64,000 bases of DNA, taken from the NCBI GenBank assembly GCA_900175165.2, contig FWWN02000175.1, forward strand, positions 1 to 64,000, read 5' to 3'. This document shows, in pieces, positions 20,520 to 32,767 of the stretch (the first letter of the stretch is position 1; the number at the start of each line of letters is the position of its first letter). The notes below the pieces were generated by a model that was given only the letters and a program-made list of their open reading frames with translations, was not told where the DNA came from and made no database searches. The stretch comes from Rhizomucor pusillus. Its lineage: Eukaryota; Mucoromycota; Mucoromycetes; Mucorales; Lichtheimiaceae. Made by a program: the position numbers and the translations under genes.

Positions 20520-20797
20520 GCATATATCTAGTTCCATATCCGAAACTCCGTATGCTATACCCTCTTTGTGCCAGTATACACACTCCCGCCTTATGTTTTA
20601 TTCTTATATATAATTTTATTGCTGTGTTTATAAAATGTCTAAAGGCATAGGCAATGAAACTCGATCAACTAGGAAGTTATATATTCAGCCCAGAACGGCC
20701 ACAATGCCGACGTCCCGCTGACGGTGGTGATACAAATCTCACGGGTCAAAAACGCCGAGCCCACTCGCACTTCTTTTCGTTTTCCTTTACCCACGCA

Positions 20798-23700
20798 ATG
20801 ACTCAAGTCGCGCCACCACCTGTTCTTAACTTTAATCTCTCGGGCGAGGAGATTAGACAACTTATAAAGTCCATTATTGCTGAGGAACGCGCCCTGAACG
20901 ATGAAATCGCTGCCCTGAAACCCGAGGATCAGACTTTTGCCAATGTCATTCCGCGTATTGCGCGTTTCGAAAATGCAAACGAAGGTAAGACAAAAAGCCG
21001 GAGGGAAAAGGAAATTCGTTCTGAATATGGAGATTTGAAATAAAGGCAAAATCGATCTCTGTGGTTCTCTGAGCCATTTCTCGCCGGACGCCGACGTGCG
21101 TGAAGCATCGCTCGAAGCTGAAAAGGCATACAGCGACTTTAACATTGAGCAGAGCATGCGCCATGACTTGTACACGGTTATCCACAATATCTACACGAAC
21201 GCCGACCTCAAATCACTCGACCCTCAAGATGAGCGCTTGCTTTCCAGAATGGAACGCGCTTTCCGACGCAATGGCCTGCATCTTTCCGAAGACAAACGCC
21301 AGGAACTCAAGGCTTTGCGTAACCGATTGAGTGATCTTCGTATCGAGTTTAACAAGAATTACAATCAGGAAAGCAGCAGTGAGTACATATATTTCGCTTT
21401 TCGTATCGGGTACATAACATCTAATTCACTTCTCTCGCAAATAGCCATCAAATTTACAAAGGTTTGGTTTTTATTACTGCTTTGGTTGAATAGATTCCAA
21501 CGTGCTGTCATGTAGGAGCAACTTGAAGGAATGGATGATGACTTTTTGGGTAATTGATGTCTTCTTGTAAACATCAAATGCAGAAAAATTATCCCTTACA
21601 ATCCAATGTAGGCGGCCTTAAAACTGTCGAAGAGGATGGAGTCCAAAAATATGTCCTTACTATGAAGTGAGTAAACTTGGTACTACCTAGCACTCGTCAA
21701 TTATATTTACCGAATGTACATAGGTATCCTGGTAAAACTCAAGATTAGATAATAAGAGTTCTATCGACTTACTAAGCTTTCTGCCGTTTTCACTCTCCAT
21801 CTATAGATTACATTCCAGGTAAGAATCAACAAGTTTAAAGTCTGCCATCAGTAGAGAATACTCAAACTAGGAACAGTGATGAAACGCTGCAAGCGTGAGG
21901 ATACCCGCAAAGCCTACGCAACTGCCTTTGAATCCCGCAACCGTGAAAACATTCCTTTGCTTGAGGAGGTTCGTAAAGAATATATGCGGTATGCAAAGCA
22001 GACCACGTAAACTGACATGGAACGGTAAACATAGGCTGTCAAAATCCGCAGAAAGAGCGCTAAAGTATGCACGAATATGCATGCAAAGATTGGGAAAAGG
22101 AACACTAAGAGCATCGTGATTATAGATCATGGGATACGAAACACATATGGATTACGTGCTCGAGATCAAAATGGCAAAGAAATCCGAGGCTGTCCGCAAG
22201 GTACATAGTTAAAAATAATTCCTTCAATGGAACATCATCTGAACGTTGTACCCTCTCTAGTTCCTCACCGATCTCGTTGAGAAAATGCGCGATTTGGGAC
22301 TCAAGGAAATTGAAGTCATGAAGGAGCTCAAAAAGGCAGAAAAGGGTAATGCCATGATACATTAAAGAGCCTAGAGATATGCTAATTGTGAGCAAATCAG
22401 CCGAGCGCGGTGAAGAATACGATGGCAAAATCAATGCTTGGGACACCAGCTATTATGAAAATATCTTGTTGGAGACCAAGTATCAACTTTACCCCGAAGA
22501 AATCAAAAAGTACTTTAGCTTGGAGAACACCGTAACCAGTGCGTAATTTTTTTTAATCAGGTTCGACTAGCTGATCCCGTTTACTGAATCCTTTTTTAAT
22601 TAGAAATGCTCGAAATTTACGAAACTGTGCTGGGACTAAAGTTTGTCAAAGTTTCCAAGGAGAAGGCTGTCGTTTGGCATCCTGACGTCCAAGTCTACGA
22701 ATGCTGGGATGCTGTCGAGGATCAGAGTTTCTCGGGCTACATGTATCTTGACCTTCACCCGCGTGACAACAAGTGTGAGTATTTTTCTAGATGGAAACAT
22801 ATCTTGATGTTTAGAATGCTTATCCTTTAATAGTCCCTCACGCCGCATGCTTCTCCATCCAGCCATCTTACCTGGAGGACGATGGCTCTCGCGTAGCACC
22901 TATTGCTGTCATGGTCGCCAACTTTACCAAGCCGTAAGTATTAAAATCTGGCCAAATCAACCTTTGATGAATACGACGAGTACTTAAGAAACGTATTCCA
23001 GGACTGCGGATAAGCCATCGTTGCTAAAGCACGATGAAGTGAAGACGTTATTCCACGAGCTTGTAAGTGTAAACGAAAATCTGGTGCTTGTAACCGCTCT
23101 AATTGACAATGATTCAGGGTCACGTCATGCATCACCTATGCAGTCGTACAAAGTATGCAAGATTCCATGGCACCTCCGTCGAAAATGATTTCGTCGAAGC
23201 TCCGTCGCAGGTAACGCTTGTCTACTCTACGTAATATATATCTTGGAACTCAGTATCTGCAATGATCATCACAGATGTTAGAGAACTGGTGCTATGATGT
23301 CAGGTCCTTGAAATACTTTTCGAAGCACTTTGAAACCGGCGAGTCCATCCCCGAGGAGACCATTGAACGTATCATAGAAACTAAGAAGGTCAACGCAGGT
23401 GTCTTCAATCTGCGCCAGCTCTTCTTTGGTATTTTTGACATGGAAATCCACACCACTGAAGGTATGTATAAAAAAGCATATTGGCACGGGTTAAAAATTT
23501 AATGACATCAATTAGATGAAAATCTTGACACTACCAAGGTCTACAACGAGCTGAGAGAGAAGATTTCGCTCGTCGAGGCACCTGAGGTAAGCTTTAGATT
23601 GAGTCTCGGTGCGTCCTGATCTCTAATTAGCATGGCTAGGGCTCTTGTGGCCAGGCTGCATTTGGGTAAGCAAAGTGCTTGAATGTTACGATCTTTATTA

Positions 23701-24081
23701 GTGTCTAACAATCATTGTCCGTTAGACATCTTATGGGCGGTTACGATGCAGGTTTGTAGCAAAGCTGCGCGCAAAGTGAATATCAGCTGATCAGTTTAAA
23801 ATACAAAAAAGGCTACTATGGATACATGTGGTCGAAGGTGTTCTCAAGCGACATGTTTTACAGCAAGTTTAAGGATGATACCTTGTCTCCAAAGGCAGGT
23901 TACGAGTACCGCAAATGTATCCTGGAACCTGGAAGCAGCAAGTAAGTTGAGCATTCAGATATTGTAACGTTTGTCTGCACGAAGCTTACGACGATTGAAC
24001 TGCAGGGACGGAATGGACCTTTTGAAAGACTTTTTGGGCCGCGAACCAACGTCAGATGCGTTCATGAAGGAAATCATGTAA
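20798..24081 (+). CDS. Thimet oligopeptidase/saccharolysin-like M3 metallopeptidase
   Basis: Cytosolic M3 zinc endopeptidase that trims short peptides released by the proteasome or vacuole (yeast Prd1 type). The gene is cut into more than a dozen small exons. The N-terminal helical region begins [18 protein letters not shown] and continues [20 protein letters not shown]. Central blocks include [20 protein letters not shown] and [17 protein letters not shown]. The active site reads HELGHVMHH, the M3 HExxH, followed by [16 protein letters not shown], whose E supplies the third zinc ligand. Near the end, [20 protein letters not shown] is the conserved substrate-binding loop. The HELGH motif is interrupted after HEL by an intron (23063-23117). 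The protein ends SDAFMKEIM. Length is about 690 residues. Not every small exon was resolved base by base. Confidence 0.88.
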
Positions 24082-24224
24082 TAATCGGAGAATCGTACGT
24101 GAGGGGTTCTCTGAAAAGACCCTTGAAGAAACAGACAGAGCTTTTAAATAGGATAGGAAGACAAAAACCACAACGTAGGCTTCTTTTCTTTATTCTTGTT
24201 CATAAAGAAAGAGAATTGTCAAAT

Positions 24225-25469
24225 ATGGGTATTCTCGATATTGTGCCTCCCGGAGTTATTACTGGCGACGATGTCTATCGCGTCTTCCAATATGCCGAAG
24301 ACAACGACTTTGCTATCCCTTCCATTAACGTTACTTCTACAAGGCAAGCGACTACAGCCAAACGTTCTGGATATATTGTTTGTGAGACTAACTGGATACT
24401 GTGTGAATTACAGCACGGTGAATGCAGTACTCGAAGCCGCCCGTGATATCAAATCTCCAATCATCATCCAGTTTTCAAACGGTGGATCTTCTTTCTATGC
24501 AGGCAAGGGTCTTTCCAACGCCAACCAACAAGCAGCAGTTCTCGGTGCGGTTGCAGGTGCTCATGTAAGTTGCCGGGGGTGGGGTGGGNNNNNNNNNNNG
24601 GGGGCAGAGTATAGGAAGCAAAATGTAGAACGAAAACTCATCTACAAATCTCCTTGCAGTACGTCCGCTCAGTTGCGAAGGCATACGGCATCCCCGTAAT
24701 TCTCCATACAGACCACTGCGCCAAGGATCTCCTGCCATGGATGGATGGTATGCTTGCAGCCGATGAAGAATACTTTAAGGCCCACGGTGAGCCTTTGTTC
24801 TCGTCGCATATGCTTGATCTTTCCAAGGAGAGCAAAGAAGATAACATTCGTATCTGCGTTGATTATCTGAAGCGCATGGCACCCATGAAGCAGTGGCTCG
24901 AGATGGAAATTGGCATTACAGGTGGTGAAGAAGATGGTGTTAACAACGAAGACGTTGATAACGCGTCACTTTTCTCGCAACCTGAGGATATTTGGGACAT
25001 TTACCAGGCCTTCCAGCCTATCTCCAAGTACTTTTCCATTGCAGCTGCATTCGGCAACGTACATGGTTCGTACGCTCCCGGCAACGTCAAGCTTCACCCC
25101 GAGTTGCTCCAGAAGCATCAGACATACGTGAAAGAAAAGCTTAATACTGACAAGAGACATCCTGTCTTTTTCGTGTTCCATGGTGGCTCCGGATCCACCA
25201 AGGAAGAAATCCGCGAAGCTGTTCGCAACGGCGTCGTCAAGATGAACGTGGATACAGACACCCAGTGGGCATACTGGGACGGACTGCATAATTACTACAA
25301 GGCTAACAAGGATTATTTGCAAGCCCAGGTCGGTAACCCTACCAAGGGACCGGAGGCTCCCAACAAGAAGTATTATGATCCTCGTGTGTGGATCCGCGAA
25401 GCAGAAAAGGGAATGATCAAGCGTGTACAGGAAGCATGTACAGATCTTGGCAATGTTAACAGACTGTAA
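24225..25469 (+). CDS. FBA1: Fructose-1,6-bisphosphate aldolase, class II
   Basis: Zinc-dependent glycolytic aldolase cleaving fructose 1,6-bisphosphate to dihydroxyacetone phosphate and glyceraldehyde 3-phosphate in the cytosol. Exons 24225-24343, 24414-24564 and 24660-25469 give 359 residues, the length of the yeast enzyme. Visible motifs: INVTSTSTVNAVLEAARD, the zinc-binding HTDHCAK, EMEIGITGGEEDGV, GNVHGSYAPGNVKL, FVFHGGSGS and NVDTDTQWAYWDG. Intron 1 (24344-24413) starts with GC (GCAAGC). Using it gives the family sequence exactly, whereas downstream GT donors would insert residues absent from the family. Intron 2 (24565-24659) is G-rich and contains the 11-N assembly gap, which does not affect the protein. 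Confidence 0.96.
24572..24604 (+). other. G-rich run with 11-base N gap in FBA1 intron 2
   Basis: Tracts of five, four and three G lie directly before the Ns (24589-24599) and five G after them. Four G-tracts in about 30 bases fit an intramolecular G-quadruplex. Such structure, or a homopolymer, plausibly caused the gap. Its true length is unknown. Confidence 0.6.
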
Positions 25470-25585
25470 AAAGGATGATATTTCAAAAATGTAATAATAA
25501 AGACTTGGGTACATACTGAAGCCATTCCAGCGAGCTGGGAATCCCATCCCCGCTGTAATCGCTTTACTTTCCCTAATTTCTGCAC

Positions 25586-26296
25586 ATGGACATTCAACGA
25601 TCACAGTCGCGTTTTGATCCTAATACTCTGCAAGAGCTAGAGCTACTACGTGGGAAGCTATGGTCACTACAAGATACATTTGCAACACAGATCGCGTACT
25701 TGAAGGAGCCGAAATACCCATTTACGTGGCCAGATCTCTTAAACAAGTTCAATATGCTTACAGCCAAGTTTGCATCACTCGCTGAAGAATTCTACGGATA
25801 TATAGAGACGGGCAGCAACGCGACGTTGCCGAAACTTATGCTTCATCCCAACATACCCACGACCACCGAGCACGAGACTAACATCTTGAGTGTATTGTTA
25901 CGTACGAAATTGATTCCGGATATCGAGAAATTGGAGCTCGAGACAAAAGCTGCGCTGGGCACGCTGGAGCCAGGACAGGAAGCAGACGAACAAGTCATAC
26001 AGGAGCAATTAGAACGATGGACGGATTCAAGGAAGCGGCACGATCGAGTAGCAACAGACGCGGCTGGATTCGTTGCAGGTCTTGTCAACGAATACAGAGA
26101 CCAATTCTTGCAGCGCTTAGAAGACGAGGAGGAACAAGAAGAGCAGATGAAACAAGCAGAGTGGCAGCAATTGGGATTCCCGTCTGAGGATATCTGGCGA
26201 CGGTGGAAACTTGAGTGTATGATGAATTACTACAGCAACGGAAAAGACCAATTACCGGATAGTGATTGGAAAAAGATGGCCACCAACCTGAAATAG
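25586..26296 (+). CDS. MED8: Mediator complex subunit 8
   Basis: Single-exon gene, 236 residues. Med8 is a head-module subunit of the Mediator coactivator that bridges transcription factors and RNA polymerase II. The N-terminal helical bundle includes LQELELLRGKLWSLQDTFAT and WPDLLNKFNMLTAKFASLAE. The family's central motif is TTEHETNILSVLLRTKLIPD, followed by IEKLE. A Glu-rich coiled coil (LEDEEEQEEQMKQAEWQQ) and a tail with WRRWKLECMMNYYSNGKDQL complete it. The match to fungal Med8 rests on the LLRTKLIPDIE block and the overall size. It lies 116 bases after FBA1, same strand. Confidence 0.8.
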   Translation: MDIQRSQSRFDPNTLQELELLRGKLWSLQDTFATQIAYLKEPKYPFTWPDLLNKFNMLTAKFASLAEEFYGYIETGSNATLPKLMLHPNIPTTTEHETNILSVLLRTKLIPDIEKLELETKAALGTLEPGQEADEQVIQEQLERWTDSRKRHDRVATDAAGFVAGLVNEYRDQFLQRLEDEEEQEEQMKQAEWQQLGFPSEDIWRRWKLECMMNYYSNGKDQLPDSDWKKMATNLK

Positions 26297-26522
26297 TATC
26301 ATCTACCTTTACGTCTTCTCCCTCCGCGTTCCTTCTTCCCCTCTTCTCTTCTTCCTTTTATCTCTCTGCATACATTGACCGTGGAAACATTTACATGACA
26401 GCAAAACTTGATTGGAGCATCTGAGAATAAAGTTCTCGACGATTTTGACTTGATGTGAGTAATTCCCTTGCATTCAGGGCGATCGTTTTACCTTTTGTCC
26501 TTCTTTTTACTTGTTAATCAGC

Positions 26523-27224
26523 ATGGTAACCGATCAAACACAAAAGACCATTCGAGTAGGTGTACTCGGTAAGTAAAAGAATGTCACTTGAAGTGAAAGA
26601 GTGTACTGATCGCAAGTACGGTTCATAGCACTTCAAGGCGCTTTCCTCGAGCATATCCATATGCTCCAAAAAATACCCCAAGTGAGCGAGGCTGTTGCTG
26701 TCCGTACTGCTGATCAGCTTGCAAGTGTCGATGCACTTGTCATTCCTGGAGGCGAATCGACGTCCATGGCGCTGATCGCCGAGCGCTGCAACCTTTTGGA
26801 ACCTCTCCGAGAGTTTGTCAAGACGAAGCCGACTTGGGGTACTTGCGCAGGCATGATCATGTTGGCAAACGAAGCGACTGGTGCAAAGAAGGGAGGACAG
26901 CAACTTCTCGGTGGTCTTGATATCTGTGTGAATCGCAATCAGTTTGGCACGCAAAAGGATTCTTTTGATACCATGCTTCATATGCCCGAAATTGTGGGGG
27001 ACGAGCCTTTCCACGCCATCTTTATCCGCGCGCCTGTCATTACAAAGATTCTCTCGGACAAGGTCAAGGTTGTGGCCCATTTGGAGAAACAAGTCGGACA
27101 AACGGATGCAGAGACGATTATTGCTGTGCAGCAGGGCCATTTGTTTGCCACTGCGTTCCACCCAGAGTTGACGCATGATAACCGACTGCATCAATATTTC
27201 GTTCAACTCGCATTGCAACATTAG
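26523..27224 (+). CDS. PDX2: Pyridoxal 5'-phosphate synthase glutaminase subunit (Pdx2/Sno)
   Basis: Glutamine amidotransferase that feeds ammonia to Pdx1/Snz in vitamin B6 synthesis. Two exons (26523-26568, 26629-27224) give 213 residues. The first motif, RVGVLALQGAFLEH, is split by the intron. PGGESTSMALIAERC is the glutamine-binding loop. GTCAGM holds the nucleophilic Cys, and AVQQGHLFATAFHPEL provides the His-Glu pair of the triad. All catalytic residues are present. In S. cerevisiae SNO genes sit divergently beside SNZ partners; no Pdx1 is in this window. A GTGAGT...CAG pair just upstream of the ATG may be a 5'-leader intron. Confidence 0.93.
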
Positions 27225-27295
27225 AGCCCGGCATATTTTTTTTGTATATGTAGAAATGTATAAACTGTTCAATACATGTAAAGCGATATAGATTA

Positions 27296-28612
27296 TTATT
27301 CCTTTTCGTCTATTCTCGATGATGGCGAAGACGACGACGGTGACTCTAGCTTTGGTTGGCTTGATGCTACAATGTATCCAGCCTTGTCCGGATAGGCCTT
27401 GGCGTACGAGTAGACAATGCCAGCAATGAAACCAATCATAATAGCAGTGACATTGCTGAACGTGGCCGGGTCTCCAAAAAAGACGATGCCAGACACGGCA
27501 ATTGGCAACTTGTTGAGCGCGCCCACCATAGAGTACGTCGTAGATGATGTCGTCCGCACACACCACGCTGAAGCATATGACATGGCAAAAGCCGATGCAC
27601 CTGAGAATATCATTGCCCAAACACGTATCTGACGTTCTTCCTCGGGGCTTTTGTCAAGAGTTAGCAATGAGGTGTCTACCTAAAGTTTGAATAGTTCTTT
27701 GCTTACAAATTTAAAATCAAATTGTCGTGGGACCAGTCCTCCAGAAGCAGGCTTGGTATCAGCAAAAGAGGTATGGACAAAAGATTGTTATAGTACACGG
27801 TATCGAAGTCCTTAAAGTTGGTCAACTTGATCCTTTTGCGCATGTACAAGACAAAAGAAGCTGATGAAAAGCAGTTCACTCCCATCCAAAAGTATCCCAT
27901 CATGGGTACCGCATTGTCGCTAGACTTATAATACACGTTTGCAATTGATGAGATGGCTTCAGAAACGTCGTTCCATCCTGCAATGATGGAAGATAAAGTC
28001 TAGTGCATGCGCATCCTGGTTAGTACTTGGAAATTCAATATTATGGCTGCGACTAACCATCAAGACGAAAGAAACCATCATCAACGCTGTAATACTGCCT
28101 CCGAACCACAACAGCTCTCCGTATGCAATTAGGATGATTGTTAAATTCTTGAATATTGTATAGACAGGTATCGGTAAGAACTGCAGTGCCTTGGATCCGG
28201 TGTATATCATCGCCACCAGAAAAACAACGATAGGTAGCCACCTTTTTGCTTCATCCACGTTGAAGTCGCGAAATTTAATCAAATTCAGGAACTTGAAGCT
28301 TTGGAGAAATGCAACGGTCACAACGCTCTAAGAGCAATGAAGAGAAAACGAAAAACTAGTTAGAGCCACGTAGTGGTCGCAAAAGCTGTTAGAATGTACC
28401 TGGACCACGAGCAGCAGAAAAACCATGTTAAAACCGCCGCTAACGACGTACTTGTTGGTAACAGTCATAATAATGCTAGCTGCGCAGTACGTGGCAATTG
28501 GTAAACTAGTTTGTATCCATGCAGGCAGATGGACGTGCCGCGACGTAACAACTGAGGACGAGGTCGGTATATCCGTCGTATTTATCGTCAGGCGGGCATC
28601 TCTCTTCTCCAT
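27296..28612 (-). CDS. VRG4: Golgi GDP-mannose transporter
   Basis: Nucleotide-sugar antiporter importing GDP-mannose into the Golgi for protein and wall mannosylation. Exons (minus): 28400-28612, 28058-28327, 27707-27999, 27296-27647; phases agree, 375 residues. The polar N-terminus is followed by about ten membrane helices. Motifs: [32 protein letters not shown], and [20 protein letters not shown], whose GALNK is the GDP-mannose recognition motif. The last intron is easily misread. A TTTAG acceptor is present but leads to a stop, whereas the AAAG acceptor at 27648, preceded by a TGCTAACTC branch site, gives LNFPEEER as in other family members. The Ser/Lys-rich C-terminus ends IDEKE. The start is the first ATG, MEKRD. 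Confidence 0.92.
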
Positions 28613-30195
28613 CGCGTAAAACGAAAAGAAAAAGTACAACCAAGAACGAAAGAAATAGATGCTTGCCCTCAGAAATACGCAGAGCAGTTGTCCAGATTAA
28701 AATATTGCATATCCCCCCTTTATGGACAAAAAGGAAAAATTGTCGAATTCTGCAATTCTTCAGGCTGCCCACTAAGCATACCATTATGTTATAGAAAAGA
28801 AAGACGTGAGAGGGAATTGATACGTAGAAGCATTCATTGCTCTCGCTGTAGTTATTCCTCACATACGCAGCACATATTTTCTATCACTGCACTGTGACTC
28901 ATGGAAGCGTCCGTTTTAGACGCGTAATCGAAAAATAATGTGTTTGCGCTCGAAGTAAGCATCCTTTAATGCCGTCAGGACTTGTTTCTTCTAAGAATTT
29001 GGAAAAGAAAAAAGAGCTCCATGCTTTTCATATCATTTTTATCTGCGTGGTTGGATGAGTCATTATTATTCTCACGTAGAATATCGTATAAAATTATGCG
29101 GGGATTTGATGTTAGTGAGCCCTAAGCGTACTCAGCAGTTTGTAACTTTCCTCAAAGAACTGGAAGAAATGCAGCTTTTTAAGCGTATACGTCGACTTTG
29201 GAAATTGAAACCATCGTCTCTTCATAGTATTTTTTTCTTAGGTATATCATATTCTGGTTTTTTGTCAATGTAAACTAGGCGATGGTGTCTTTTTATAAAT
29301 AGCGAAAAAATGCAAAGCTCTATAAAAATGGGTGTAAAGCTATGACAACACTGCTTTTCACCGTTTTTTATCGTAATTCTTTATTGTGGACGTACCTCTT
29401 CCTTCCAAGAGTTCATCCGGTTTCATTGGCATACTTGCCTTCTCTTATGACAAATTACGAGTGCAAATGCACAGTATTTGGATGTCAGTTCAATGCCATG
29501 TTAGCATATCCACTAAACATTTCTGCACATCACTCGTATCTAATTATTTCTGTTTTCCTGGTGTCCTCAAAGCGTTTCATATTGTGTTTGCTGGCGATGA
29601 TTGCATTTGCATGCCGAGTATTAGCAATGAATTATCTCATCGAGTTTCGCAACTCTACGTTTTTCCGAGCTAGTAAGCACCATTCACACAGCAATGGAGA
29701 TGAAGTACAAAGAGAAAGGATAATATGCGGATTCTTCACCATGATCCTTTTCTGTTACTGCAATGACGCTTTCCATATCTGTATGTTTAGATTTTCCAAT
29801 TGTACTTGTCAAGCACCACGCACACAAACAACGGCTGAAATATTGACCGTACGCATTGAGTGAGCTTAATCATATATTAAACTTGACAGGCTAAGGGACT
29901 GTGTGCTGCACCTAGGTCGTGCGACTGTTTTCTCACAGCATATCTTTGTTTTGTTCGTACTACAATGATCATGACAGTGATAGCGATGAAGAATTAATAT
30001 AGCTGGATCTGAGGGAGCTGTGCTCCATACGTTAAAAGTCGTTGATGCCAGCAATTTAATGGTTATTTCGGATGGGGTAATGAGGATTAAAATGGTAAAA
30101 GATTAACCGCCCCGCGCTTTTCTTGCAATGTCCGCTTCGTCCTCGATGATGAATCGAACAAACGCAATTATGTAAGTTCTTTTCCCACCTGTCGG
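28613..30195. other. Long divergent intergenic region
   Basis: About 1.6 kb between VRG4 (minus) and the CoA ligase gene (plus). It is AT-rich. The longest frame, 29342-29863, is Cys/Phe/Leu-rich, overlaps other long frames and resembles nothing known. An ACGCGT lies at 28920-28925. No RNA gene is recognised. Confidence 0.4.
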
Positions 30196-30203
30196 TATAA
30201 AAG
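30196..30203 (+). promoter_or_regulatory. TATA box of the 4CL-like gene
   Basis: TATAAAAG 75 bases upstream of the ATG at 30271. The ATG sits in GCCGCCATGG, a near-ideal initiation context. Confidence 0.55.
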
Positions 30204-30270
30204 ATTCCTTGGCCCAGCTGTAACCTTTCACTCTTTCGCATCCAGGTACCATAGTATATACAAAGCCGCC

Positions 30271-32240
30271 ATGGTTATTTACAAGTCTACATTCAATCCT
30301 GTCCCTCTTCCCGACCAAGACATTGTATCGTTCCTATTCTCTTCCAATCAATTTAATACCCGTTACCCTGCAGACCGCAAAGTTACCATTGATGGGCACA
30401 CCGGTCGTTCTTTGACCTATGCCCAAGTTCGCGATACCTCTGCCCGCCTGGCTGCAGGTTGGATCGACAATGTGGGCTTGAAGTACGGTGACGTTGTTTC
30501 TGTTTTCGCACCGAACCAATACGATCACATTGTTTTATATCTTTCGCTCTTGGCCGCCAAAGCAACCATCTCTCCAGGGTAAGAGTTAAATGGATATGAA
30601 CCTTGAGGTCTTTCAAGGTGGACTGATCATGTTCTCTTCTTTCTTTTTAGCAACCCTGCCTACACCGAAGGTAAAAAATCCCTTACAAATCCAAAAAATT
30701 ATCTAGATGCTAAATTTTCCGCAAATTTCAGCCGAATTCCATCATCAAATCTCGAACTCGCAAGCCAAGGCACTTATTACTGTGCCGGCCTTGCTGCCGG
30801 TTCTGCTCAAGGTATGCGCCAAGGTGGGCATCCCACGTGAGCGTATCTTCCTCTTTGGCGACAAGCAAGTCGATGGCATCAAGCCATTCTACTCAATCAT
30901 GGGCTCAAGAAGCGTATCCTTCCCTATCCAAGGTCTGAAGAGCAAGGAAGATGTTGCATTTATTTGCTACTCCAGCGGCACTACCGGTCTGGCCAAGGGT
31001 GTTATGCTCACCCACCACAATTTTATCGCTCAAATGCTCCTGACGCTGGCTATGGACCCAGACTTTACTCGACCAGATGACATTGCTCTTGGCTTCCTCC
31101 CCTTTTATCACATCTTTGGTCTCACAGTTCTCTGCTTGAACGCTTTCCACAAGCTCCAGCCGGTCGTAATCATGTCTCGCTTCGACCTCCAGCTCATGTG
31201 CGAACTTATTCAAAAGTACAAGATCACTCTAGTCAGCATTGTTCCCCCAGTTGCTGTGCAATTGGCCAAACATCCTATCGTATCTAAATATGACCTGTCG
31301 TCTGTTCGTTTGCTCGGATGCGGTGCCGCGCCTTTAGGCAAAGAACACATTGACAATATCGCCAAGCGCATGCCTGCCATGCTGAAGCAAGGTTACGGTA
31401 TGACCGAAACTACTAGTGGTGAGTAATGAACTAAGTAAAAGTCTTGAAAGCATTTCTAATATCCTTTGGCCTTTTTTTGCTAGGAATTATTACCCAACGA
31501 ATGGACGGTGCTGGTACTCCCGGTTCCATTGGTATCCTGGTACCAAATATTGAATGCAAAATTGTCGATGAGCAGGGTAACGGTAAGTATTATGAATGAC
31601 GGGAGGTGATTATCGCGCAGCTAATAATTATATATTTCTCAGAGCTGGGAGATGATCAAGAGGGTGAATTGCTTGTCCGAGGTCCCAGCATCATGAAAGG
31701 TTACTTCAACAACCCTGAAGCTAATGCAAAGACCTTCACTGCCGACGGCTGGATGCGTACCGGCGACGTATGCAAGTTTGACAGCAAATCCCAAGAGTTC
31801 TTCATTCTTGACCGTCTCAAGGAATTGATTAAATACAAAGGTTTCCAAGTAGCACCAGCTGGTAAGGAATTTTGGGATACACATATTAGCGGTGATTTTG
31901 TATTCTTACGAAATATTCTTCTGTCCTCACTGCAGAGCTGGAAGCATTGCTGCTGAGCCGCGCTGACATCGCTGACTGCTGCGTGGTCGGCGTTTACGAT
32001 ACTGAGGAAGCTACCGAGCTTCCCAGAGCCTACGTCGTTCTTCAACCTAACGTCAAGCCCAGCGACGCTGTCGCAAAAGACATTGCCGATTTTGTTGCCA
32101 AAAACGTGACTGGATACAAAAAGCTGCGAGGAGGCGTGCGCTTCCTGGATGCTATTCCAAAGAGCCCGTCTGGAAAGATTCTCCGTCGACAAGTACGCGA
32201 GCTTGCAAAGAACGAGGGCTCCGTCAAGGCCAAACTGTAG
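30271..32240 (+). CDS. 4-coumarate--CoA ligase-like acyl-CoA synthetase with PTS1
   Basis: ANL-superfamily ligase: it activates a carboxylic acid with ATP, then makes the CoA thioester. Exons 30271-30578, 30651-30670, 30732-31418, 31484-31582, 31643-31861 and 31936-32240 give 545 residues. Motifs: the AMP-binding loop [18 protein letters not shown]; the A5 region QGYGMTET; A7/A8 GWMRTGDV and [20 protein letters not shown]; and the catalytic Lys in [12 protein letters not shown]. The C-terminus is AKL, a peroxisomal targeting signal type 1, so the enzyme probably works in peroxisomes on an acyl or aryl acid. Fungi often have several such ligases with unknown substrates, so the 4CL name is by similarity. 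The second exon is only 20 bases. Confidence 0.88.
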
Positions 32241-32767
32241 ATTATATGTATTTTGTAATTCATTGTACTATGTACTATACACTGAAAATAATAGAGCGAC
32301 GAACATAAGCACCCCTACCTGGGCATTCTGATGCACCGTGGGATTATTCGTCGGTCAGATATCGGGGGGAAAGGAGGTGCTCGCATCCCAAAGTCTTTCG
32401 TTATCCCAGCCCTGATACAGCACCCTTACATTTGTTGCATCTCCGCTTTCTGATGTGTCAGATCAATTTGCTACCATGGTGCCCTTTTTTTTTTGTTCGT
32501 GACTAATGATCTAAGTTAAAAGTAGTGCAAACATTAACTGGGAAACGGCCCGGCTACGTGAATATGCAAAACTTGACGGGTCATTCATAATCCGGTACTG
32601 CGTTGTTGGTCGCCGCTTCCGGGATCATAGCCGCTGAGCTTTTCGCTCCTGCAGACCAGGCCAGCTCAGTCATTGTCGTTCTGAAACAAGGCTCTCTTTT
32701 TAGGCAGGAAGTTTGCCCATTTTCATCTTCCTTGCCGTCATTCACATTTTTTTCTATCGTGACAGAA
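32241..32767. other. Intergenic, CoA ligase to FUSC gene
   Basis: Includes the 3' flank of the ligase and the promoter of the next gene. In-frame codons extend upstream of 32768, but no homologous sequence is apparent there, so the ATG at 32768 was preferred. Confidence 0.4.

Noticed and set aside
27648..27706. Apparent frameshift or stop in VRG4 (VDTSLLTLD before KSPEEE)
   Set aside because: Resolved by a 59-base intron ending in AAAG with a TGCTAACTC branch site, which restores LNFPEEER.
29342..29863. Open frame of 173 codons, Cys/Phe/Leu-rich
   Set aside because: It lies in AT-rich DNA, overlaps a second long frame, and shows no domain, splice partner or promoter element; most likely chance.
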